DNA of 20,361 bases. Source: Desulfobacteraceae bacterium 4572_89. Its GTDB lineage: Bacteria; Desulfobacterota; Desulfobacteria; Desulfobacterales; Desulfobacteraceae. The notes beneath the pieces were generated by a model that was given only the letters and a program-made list of their open reading frames with translations, ran no database searches and was not told the DNA's origin. This document shows, piece after piece, positions 14,273 through 20,361 of this stretch. The stretch's first letter is position 1; each line of letters opens with the position of its first letter. A program made the position numbers and the translations under genes. The DNA is taken from the NCBI GenBank assembly GCA_002085465.1, contig NBML01000017.1, positions 1 to 20,361 of the forward strand, in the 5' to 3' direction.

Positions 14273-15226
14273 GTGAAAAAAAAATTAGCTGTAATCGCCA
14301 TTGGCGGAAACTCTCTGATACGGGATAAAAACCATGTAAAGGTTGAAGATCAGTACATGGAAGTAACCAAAACCGTCAGGCACATTGTGGAAATTATCAA
14401 GGCGGGTTATGAAGTGGTGATCACCCATGGAAACGGCCCCCAGGTGGGGTTTATCCTGAGAAGATCTGAAATATCCTATGAACATGAGGGGCTTCATTTT
14501 GTGCCCCTGCAAAGCTGTGTGGCAGACACCCAGGGGGCCATTGGCTATCAGATTCAGCAGGCCCTTGGCAATGAGTTGAAAAAATGTAATATTCCCAAAA
14601 ATGTTGCCACGGTTGTGACCCAGGTAAAGGTCTCTGAAAAAGACCCCGGGTTCAGTCATCCCACAAAACCCATTGGTCAGTTTTATGATGAAGCAAAAGC
14701 CAAAACCATTAAGAGAGATCGCCCAGACTGGAAAATGATATCCGATGCAGGAAGGGGATATCGCAGGGTGGTGGCTTCTCCCAGACCCGTTGAGATCATT
14801 GAAATGGATATGATCCGACATCTTGTGGAAAATGATTTCTGTGTGATTGCAGCCGGTGGCGGAGGAATTCCCGTAGTGGAAAACCAGGAAGGGGATCTTG
14901 AAGGAGTGGGTGCAGTCATTGACAAGGATTTTGCATCGGCTCTTCTGGCAAAAAATCTCAAGGCAGATCTATTAATCATATCCACCGGGGTTAATCATGT
15001 ATCCCTCAATTATGGCAAAGACAATGAAAAAGGGCTATCCCTTATCACTGTGAAACAGGCAAAAGCCTATTTAAAAGAAGGGCATTTTGAGTCTGGAAGC
15101 ATGCTTCCGAAAATGCAGGCAATCCTGTGGTTTCTGGAAAATGGGGGAAAGAAAGCCATTATCACAAAACCGGATCACCTGAAAAAAGCGATCATAGGAA
15201 AGTGGGGCACCCATATAATCGGGTAA
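14273..15226 (+). CDS. Carbamate kinase (YqeA/ArcC-type)
   Basis: Carbamate kinase transfers phosphate from carbamoyl phosphate to ADP, giving ATP, CO2 and ammonia. The 317 residues have the amino acid kinase fold: AIGGNSL (9-15), THGNGPQVG, the PLQSCVADTQG region, SDAGRGYRRVVASPRP and AAGGGGIPV. Length and motifs are normal. The start is GTG at 14273, with AGGGG upstream at good distance; no ATG is in frame nearby. In YgeW-type clusters it is the energy-yielding step that uses carbamoyl phosphate released from ureides. Its stop codon forms the beginning of a 17-base tandem repeat. Confidence 0.93.
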   Translation: MKKKLAVIAIGGNSLIRDKNHVKVEDQYMEVTKTVRHIVEIIKAGYEVVITHGNGPQVGFILRRSEISYEHEGLHFVPLQSCVADTQGAIGYQIQQALGNELKKCNIPKNVATVVTQVKVSEKDPGFSHPTKPIGQFYDEAKAKTIKRDRPDWKMISDAGRGYRRVVASPRPVEIIEMDMIRHLVENDFCVIAAGGGGIPVVENQEGDLEGVGAVIDKDFASALLAKNLKADLLIISTGVNHVSLNYGKDNEKGLSLITVKQAKAYLKEGHFESGSMLPKMQAILWFLENGGKKAIITKPDHLKKAIIGKWGTHIIG

Positions 15227-15274
15227 ACACTTTATTAAGTTAAACCCTTTATTAAGTTAAACCCTTTATTTTTT
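15224..15274. repeat. 17-bp tandem repeat starting at the carbamate kinase stop codon
   Basis: Three units follow one another: TAAACACTTTATTAAGT (15224-15240), TAAACCCTTTATTAAGT (15241-15257) and the partly decayed TAAACCCTTTATTTTTT (15258-15274). The first TAA is the stop codon itself, so the gene end has been copied twice. The array fills most of the spacer before the molybdenum hydroxylase gene. Confidence 0.8.
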
Positions 15275-15302
15275 GAACATAATTTAAAAACCATGCGAGG
15301 GT

Positions 15303-17909
15303 ATGTTGATTGAATTTACACTGAACAAGGAACCCATTTCTTATACGGGTAGTGATGATCTTTCTCTTTTAACATGGCTCAGGGAAGAAAAAGGAATTGT
15401 TTCCCCTAAAGACGGATGTTCAGGACAGGGGGCCTGCGGTGCCTGCCTGGTCGAAATAGACGGCAAAGCAGTGCTTTCCTGCAGAACGCCCATGAAAAAA
15501 CTGTCCAGGTCCAGACTCGTTACCATTGAAGGGTTTGACCCGATACTGAAAGATACCCTTGCCAGGGCCTTTGTAAAAAAAGGTGCTGTCCAGTGCGGTT
15601 TCTGCACACCTGGATTTCTTTCCAGGACAAAAATCCTTTTGGAACAGAATAATTCTCCCACCAGAGATGAGATTCGAAAAGCCCTGGCAGCAAATCTATG
15701 CCGTTGCACCGGCTACGCCAAAATCATTGATGCCGTAATTTTGGCAGCCCAATCCTTACGGGACAAAAAAGAAATTAAACTCAATGAAAGCGGAGGAATT
15801 GGAAAGGACAGATCCAAGCATGATGCTTATGTAACAGCCCTTGGCCAGCGAAAATTCATAGATGATATGAGATTTCCCGAAATGGTGTTCGGTGCCTTAA
15901 AGTTCAGTGATCACCCCCGGGCAAAGGTTTTAACCATCAAAATTGACAAGGCAGAAAACCTGCCCGGAGTTATCCGTGTATTCACGGCAAAAGACATCCC
16001 TGGAGAACGGATGACCGGTGTCCTTCACCAGGACTGGCCAGTCATGGTTCTTGAGGGAGAAACAACCAGGTATATTGGAGATGTTCTTGCCGGTGTGGTT
16101 GCAAGTGATAAAGCAATTGCCAGAAAAGCCTGTGACCTGATTGATGTTGACTATGAGGTATTGGAACCTGTAACAGATCCTGTTGAAGCCATCAAAGACA
16201 AAATAAAAGTTCATGAAAATGGAAACCTGCTGGCTGTCAGTAAGTTTTCAAGGGGGGGAGATATTGAGGAGGCATTTCATTTGTCCCACCATGTGGTTTC
16301 AGCCCGATACCAGACCCAGTTGGTTGAACATGCATTTTTAGAACCTGAAACTGCCATTGCCAGATCATGCAAAACCAGATCATGCAAAACCAAATTCTAC
16401 AAAAACAGGGGAATCCAGGTATATACCCAAAACCAGGGAATTTATGAAGACAGGACTGCCATTGCGAAAATCCTGGGACTGCCAAAGGAACAGGTGATTG
16501 CGACCCTTGTGCCCTGCGGCGGAGCCTTTGGCGGTAAAGAAGATTTGACGGTTCAAGGTCATGCAGCCCTGTTCTGCTATCATCTCAACAAACCGGTAAA
16601 GGTGAGCCTGTCAAGGGATGAATCCATACGCATGCACCCCAAACGTCATCCCTTTGTTATGGATTACAAACTGGGATGTGACAAAACCGGAAAACTGACT
16701 GCCCTATCCGCTGAAATTATAGGGGATACCGGGGCCTATGCATCCCTTGGAGGTGAAGTATTGAACCGTGCGGCAGGCCATGCAGCCGGGGGATATCATG
16801 TGCCTGTGGTGGCAGTTGTCTCCAAAGCGGTTTACACCAACAACCTGCCCTCGGGCGCCATGAGGGGATTCGGGGTCAACCAGGTCACCTATGCCATGGA
16901 GTGCATGGTGGATGAACTATGTGAAAAAACAGGGGGCAACCCCTGGCAGTTCCGGTATGACAATGCCCTGAAAAAAGGGTCCATGACAGCCACGGGCCAG
17001 GTACTTGGCGACGGTGTCGGGTTGAGGGACACCCTGCTTGCCGTCAAGGATGAGTATGAGAAAGCCAGGTATGCCGGGCTTGCCCTGGCCATAAAAAATA
17101 TCGGATTCGGCAACGGTCTGATTGATGAAAGTGAAGCAGAAATAGAAGTGGTTTCTGATAAGAAAATCATTCTCCATCACGGGTGGACTGAAATGGGCCA
17201 GGGAGTTGATACGATTTCCAAACAGATTCTCTGTGACATCCTGAATTCTGATAATCTGGACATTAACGATATGGATATTGAGGTGGTGTCCAGCACAGAT
17301 TCCGAAGTCGTGGGGGGCATGACCACAGCCAGCCGCGGCACCTTCCTTCTGGGCAATTCTCTGATCATGGCTGCTGAAAAACTCAAAAAAGAACTCAAGA
17401 CAACAAGCCTGGCAAATCTTGCAGGAAAAAGATTCAAGGGACGCTGGTTTTGTGACTGGACCACAAGGCCGGGCAAAGATGTGAAAAACCCCCTTACCCA
17501 TTTTGCCTATGGATATGCTGCCCAGGTGGTTATCCTGGACGATAAGGGCAGAGTGGACAAAGTCATTGCAGCCCATGACGGCGGCAGGGTAATCAACCCC
17601 ACCCTGTTTGAGGGCCAGGTTGAGGGTGGGGTCATGATGGGGCTTGGGTATGCATTTACTGAAAAACTGGGCCTTGATCATGGATATCTTAAGTCGTCAA
17701 AAATGGGTAAACTTGGACTGCCAAAAATCAAATCAATGCCGGAAATCATTGTCAAGGCGGTTGAAGTCAAAGATCCAAAAGGACCATTCGGGGCAAAGGG
17801 TGTGGGTGAAATAGGACTGGTTCCCACGGCCCCTGCTGCCATCAATGCCTTGTACCAATTTGACAAAAAGAGGCGGTATGAACTTCCGGTTGGGCAAAGG
17901 ATAAGATAA
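15303..17909 (+). CDS. xdhD: XdhD-type [2Fe-2S]/molybdenum hydroxylase (selenium-dependent xanthine dehydrogenase-like)
   Basis: This 868-residue protein fuses an iron-sulfur domain to a molybdopterin domain, the layout of XdhD and the selenium-dependent xanthine dehydrogenase family, acting on purines. The first cluster has Cys39, 45, 48 and 60; the second has Cys98, 101, 133 and 135. The molybdenum part shows FGGKEDLTVQGHAAL, GAMRGFGVNQ, GWTEMGQGVD and the C-terminal GAKGVGEIGL with the catalytic Glu. There is no FAD domain and no FAD subunit gene in the window, so another electron partner is required. Residues around 350-365 contain an in-frame duplication (RSCKT twice) not expected in the family. 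The start ATG has GAGG only two bases away, but the N-terminus MLIEFTLN aligns well with the family. Whether selenium is used cannot be judged from the sequence. Confidence 0.88.
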   Translation: MLIEFTLNKEPISYTGSDDLSLLTWLREEKGIVSPKDGCSGQGACGACLVEIDGKAVLSCRTPMKKLSRSRLVTIEGFDPILKDTLARAFVKKGAVQCGFCTPGFLSRTKILLEQNNSPTRDEIRKALAANLCRCTGYAKIIDAVILAAQSLRDKKEIKLNESGGIGKDRSKHDAYVTALGQRKFIDDMRFPEMVFGALKFSDHPRAKVLTIKIDKAENLPGVIRVFTAKDIPGERMTGVLHQDWPVMVLEGETTRYIGDVLAGVVASDKAIARKACDLIDVDYEVLEPVTDPVEAIKDKIKVHENGNLLAVSKFSRGGDIEEAFHLSHHVVSARYQTQLVEHAFLEPETAIARSCKTRSCKTKFYKNRGIQVYTQNQGIYEDRTAIAKILGLPKEQVIATLVPCGGAFGGKEDLTVQGHAALFCYHLNKPVKVSLSRDESIRMHPKRHPFVMDYKLGCDKTGKLTALSAEIIGDTGAYASLGGEVLNRAAGHAAGGYHVPVVAVVSKAVYTNNLPSGAMRGFGVNQVTYAMECMVDELCEKTGGNPWQFRYDNALKKGSMTATGQVLGDGVGLRDTLLAVKDEYEKARYAGLALAIKNIGFGNGLIDESEAEIEVVSDKKIILHHGWTEMGQGVDTISKQILCDILNSDNLDINDMDIEVVSSTDSEVVGGMTTASRGTFLLGNSLIMAAEKLKKELKTTSLANLAGKRFKGRWFCDWTTRPGKDVKNPLTHFAYGYAAQVVILDDKGRVDKVIAAHDGGRVINPTLFEGQVEGGVMMGLGYAFTEKLGLDHGYLKSSKMGKLGLPKIKSMPEIIVKAVEVKDPKGPFGAKGVGEIGLVPTAPAAINALYQFDKKRRYELPVGQRIR
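16361..16390 (+). repeat. Perfect 15-bp in-frame tandem duplication inside the molybdenum hydroxylase gene
   Basis: CAGATCATGCAAAAC occurs at 16361-16375 and is repeated exactly at 16376-16390. It adds five codons (RSCKT repeated) in a loop between FLEPETAIA and the GIQVYTQNQG strand. The perfect identity suggests a recent event, and the reading frame is kept. Confidence 0.85.
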
Positions 17910-17914
17910 AAGGC

Positions 17915-17950
17915 CAGATAATAAAATCAGATAATAAGATCAGATAAAGG
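17915..17950. repeat. 13-bp tandem repeat in the xdhD-ssnA spacer
   Basis: CAGATAATAAAAT (17915-17927), CAGATAATAAGAT (17928-17940) and the partial CAGATAAAGG (17941-17950) follow each other. The word AGATAA also covers the preceding stop codon (17907-17909), so the repeat may derive from the gene end as in the carbamate kinase case. Confidence 0.65.
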
Positions 17951-17969
17951 GTAAAATAAGGATAAGACA

Positions 17970-19271
17970 ATGACATTATATATTAAAAATGCGACTTTTA
18001 TTGACTGGGAAACCCTGGAATTTAAAAAAACCAATATAGAAGTCAGTGAAGGAAAGGACAAGGGGATAAAATTTCTGGACACCCTTTCTCATGGGCCCCC
18101 TTCTCCTGCCGCGTCCCTTTCTCATTCAGACTCTTTGCAGGTGGTGGATGCCAAAGGCAAATTTGTCACCAAATCCTTTGGATGCGGACATCATCACATC
18201 TATTCAACCCTGGCCAGGGGCATGCCTGCTCCTGTAAAAACCCCTGAAAACTTCACAGACATACTTAAATATGTCTGGTGGAATCTGGATAAAAACCTTG
18301 ATCTTGAAATGATAAAGGCAAGCGCCCTGGCCTCAGCACTTTATTGTGCCAAAAACGGAATCACCTTTGTTATTGACCACCATGCCTCTCCCTTTGCCGT
18401 TGAAAACTCTCTTTTTACCATCAAGGAGGCCTTTGACTCAATTGGCCTTTCCCATCTGCTGTGCTATGAAATCTCAGACAGGGACGGCGAAAAAATCCGG
18501 GACAAGGGATTGGAAGAAACAAAAAATTATCTTACCGCCGGGAACCAGGGGCATGTGGGGCTCCATGCATCCTTTACAGTGGGAGAGTCCACACTTGAAA
18601 AAGCTGTGAGCCTTGCCCGGGAATGCAATACAGGCATCCATATCCATGTGGCAGAAGACCTGGCAGATCAGGATCATTGTCAAAAAAACCATGGCAAACC
18701 TGTGGTGCAAAGGCTTTACGATGCAGGCGGCCTTGACTTAAAAGGGTCAATTTTGGGGCATTGTATTCATCTGGATGAAAATGAAAAAACCCTTTTGAGG
18801 AATTCAAAATCCTGGATTGTCGAGAATGTTGAAAGCAACCTGAACAATAATGTGGGAGTTACTGGGTATTCAAATCATGGGGACAGGGTCATGCTGGGTA
18901 CGGACGGGATGCATTCGGATATGCTCCGGAGTGCCAAGGCAGCCTTTTATCAGGGCCTTGGAACAGAAGGCATCAGTTTTCCGGGAATCCATGAAAGATT
19001 CAGGAATATTCACAGATTTATCAAAGAAAATAATTTCCATGGAGATACTGACAATAACCTTGTAATCCTTGATTACAAACCTCCCACCATTATGAATCAG
19101 AACAATTTTCTGGGCCACTTTGTATATGGAATTGACTCCTGCCATGTGGACACAGTCATTTCTTCAGGCAGGGTGATTGTGCAGGACAAAAAACTGATCA
19201 CAGCAGATGAAGAAGAGATCCTGGCTTTTGCCAGGGAAATGGGAACCAGACTCTGGAAGAAACTGGTATAA
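17970..19271 (+). CDS. ssnA: SsnA-type amidohydrolase
   Basis: This 433-residue metal-dependent amidohydrolase matches E. coli SsnA in order of motifs: the HxH metal site in GHHHIYSTLARGM (His74, His76), VIDHHASP, the metal His in HIHVAEDL, GHCIHLDE, NVESNLNNNVG and the Asp of LGTDGMHSDM. SsnA relatives are aminohydrolases of the guanine/chlorohydrolase type and occur in uric-acid and purine degradation clusters, which fits its place between xdhD and ygeW. A segment at about residues 36-56, rich in Ser, His and Pro (LSHGPPSPAASLSHSDS), looks like an inserted linker before the first metal motif. AAGGA lies about eight bases before the ATG. The specific purine or ring-opened substrate is not known. 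Confidence 0.88.
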   Translation: MTLYIKNATFIDWETLEFKKTNIEVSEGKDKGIKFLDTLSHGPPSPAASLSHSDSLQVVDAKGKFVTKSFGCGHHHIYSTLARGMPAPVKTPENFTDILKYVWWNLDKNLDLEMIKASALASALYCAKNGITFVIDHHASPFAVENSLFTIKEAFDSIGLSHLLCYEISDRDGEKIRDKGLEETKNYLTAGNQGHVGLHASFTVGESTLEKAVSLARECNTGIHIHVAEDLADQDHCQKNHGKPVVQRLYDAGGLDLKGSILGHCIHLDENEKTLLRNSKSWIVENVESNLNNNVGVTGYSNHGDRVMLGTDGMHSDMLRSAKAAFYQGLGTEGISFPGIHERFRNIHRFIKENNFHGDTDNNLVILDYKPPTIMNQNNFLGHFVYGIDSCHVDTVISSGRVIVQDKKLITADEEEILAFAREMGTRLWKKLV

Positions 19272-19294
19272 TTTAATTAACAATGGAGGCAAAA

Positions 19295-20361
19295 TTGAGC
19301 AAATTAAAAATAATTGAAAGTATAAAGACCCTGGCCACAAAAAATATAGATAATATGTATCTGAATGATTTTTTACTGACCTGGGAAAAATCAGATGACG
19401 AACTTGCTGCTGTGTTTGAGGTGGCCCGGATTTTACGGGGGATGAGGGACAACAATATATCATCCAGAGTCTTTGACTCCGGCCTGGCTGTATCGTTGTT
19501 CCGGGATAACTCAACCCGGACCCGGTTCAGCTTTTCTTCTGCCTGCAACCTCCTGGGACTCACGGTCCAGGATCTGGATGAAGGCAAATCCCAGGTTGCC
19601 CATGGTGAAACTGTACGAGAAACAGCCAACATGATCTCTTTTCTGGCCGATGTTATCGGCATCCGGGATGATATGTACCTGGGTGCGGGCAATGCCTATA
19701 TGAAAGAGGTCGCCCAGTCGGTCCAGCAGGGATATGAAGAAAAGGTACTTCCCCAGAGGCCCACACTGGTCAACCTTCAATGCGATATTGATCACCCCAC
19801 CCAGAGCATGTCCGATGCCCTTCATCTGATTAACACCTTTGGCGGGCTGGACAAACTTCGGGGTAAAAAAATTGCCATGACCTGGGCCTATTCCCCTTCC
19901 TATGGGAAACCCCTTTCCGTTCCCCAGGGCGTTATCGGATTGATGACCCGGTTTGGCATGGATGTCAGCTTTGCCTATCCTGAAGGGTATAATGTCATGG
20001 ACGAGGTTGTGGATATCGCCAAAAAGAATGCTGAAGCAAGCAATGGAAACTTTGAGATTGCAGGCTCCATGGAAGAGGCTTTTGCAGGGGCTGATATTGT
20101 TTATCCAAAAAGCTGGGCACCCTATGCAGTTATGGAGCAGAGAACAGACCTGCTGCGGGCAGGAGATGAAAAAGGCCTTGAAAATCTTGAAAAACAATGC
20201 CTTGAAAATAATAGCAAATATGACTCATGGGAATGTACCCGTGATCTTATGAATACCACCAAAGACGGGAAAGCATTGTACATGCATTGCCTGCCCGCAG
20301 ATATTACCGACGTCAGCTGTAAACAGGGTGAAGTAAGTGCTGATGTTTTTGATCAGTACAG
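19295..20361 (+). CDS. ygeW: YgeW-type knotted carbamoyltransferase, 3' end outside window
   Basis: This is a member of the aspartate/ornithine carbamoyltransferase superfamily of the YgeW type. Carbamoyl-phosphate motifs are present: FRDNSTRTRFSF, DEGKSQVAHGET, DHPTQSMSDA and HCLPAD. The window holds 355 complete codons, and the family usually has about 390-400, so only the last part is missing. I choose the TTG at 19295 because a perfect GGAGG lies five bases before it; the in-frame ATG at 19283 is part of that same ribosome site (ATGGAGG) and lacks its own. In the cluster it probably works in the phosphorolytic direction on a ureido acid, giving carbamoyl phosphate for the carbamate kinase. 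The frame is open to the edge and the gene is 23 bases after ssnA. Confidence 0.9.
   Translation, partial: MSKLKIIESIKTLATKNIDNMYLNDFLLTWEKSDDELAAVFEVARILRGMRDNNISSRVFDSGLAVSLFRDNSTRTRFSFSSACNLLGLTVQDLDEGKSQVAHGETVRETANMISFLADVIGIRDDMYLGAGNAYMKEVAQSVQQGYEEKVLPQRPTLVNLQCDIDHPTQSMSDALHLINTFGGLDKLRGKKIAMTWAYSPSYGKPLSVPQGVIGLMTRFGMDVSFAYPEGYNVMDEVVDIAKKNAEASNGNFEIAGSMEEAFAGADIVYPKSWAPYAVMEQRTDLLRAGDEKGLENLEKQCLENNSKYDSWECTRDLMNTTKDGKALYMHCLPADITDVSCKQGEVSADVFDQY

Noticed and set aside
16917..17681. Minus-strand open frame of 254 codons within the molybdenum hydroxylase gene
   Set aside because: It is a shadow frame of a well-supported gene, with Cys/His/Pro-rich composition typical of antisense translation.

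Overview
The window looks like chromosome of an anaerobic, low-to-mid GC member of the Desulfobacterota (a Desulfobacula- or Desulfobacter-like sulfate reducer). This is inferred from gene content (b6-type quinol complex with a tetraheme cytochrome c, FAD-less molybdenum hydroxylase, YgeW-type purine cluster) and from general sequence style; no rRNA or marker gene is present to prove it.

Left block (1-4309): a minus-strand respiratory operon reads Rieske protein, cytochrome b, membrane tetraheme cytochrome c, then a cytochrome cd1-type protein cut by the window edge. Divergent to it is a Crp/Fnr-family regulator, and a perfect TGTGA-N6-TCACA palindrome lies between them at a class II distance from a possible promoter of the Rieske operon. 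The Rieske and cytochrome b genes appear to be fused by a deletion: the Rieske frame ends just after its last recognisable strand, and cytochrome b homology starts abruptly at its first haem helix, with transmembrane helix A missing.

Middle block (4394-8318, minus strand): an operon of biotin carboxyl carrier, biotin carboxylase, creatininase-family hydrolase and metal-dependent amidohydrolase, followed by the scar of an M20 amidohydrolase of which only about 39 C-terminal codons remain. No carboxyltransferase is present. A hipBA toxin-antitoxin pair (8516-9996, plus) with its own palindromic operator sits between this operon and the next.

Right block (10134-20361, plus strand): a long catabolic operon of a threonine-synthase-like PLP enzyme, a second fold-type II PLP enzyme (TrpB/cysteine-synthase-like), YgeY-type M20 hydrolase, carbamate kinase, an XdhD-type [2Fe-2S]/molybdenum hydroxylase, SsnA amidohydrolase and a YgeW-type knotted carbamoyltransferase (cut at the right edge). 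This corresponds to the bacterial anaerobic purine/uric-acid degradation cluster. The likely logic is: the molybdenum enzyme and SsnA transform the purine, hydrolases open and trim the ureides, YgeW releases carbamoyl phosphate, carbamate kinase makes ATP, and PLP enzymes deaminate the remaining three-carbon diamino acid. The divergent accBC/creatininase/amidohydrolase operon may belong to the same physiology.

A recurring oddity is short imperfect tandem duplication (13-18 bp period) at gene ends and in spacers of both catabolic operons, three times copying the stop codon, and once in frame inside the molybdenum hydroxylase. Together with the two deletion scars this suggests locally active slippage or recombination.
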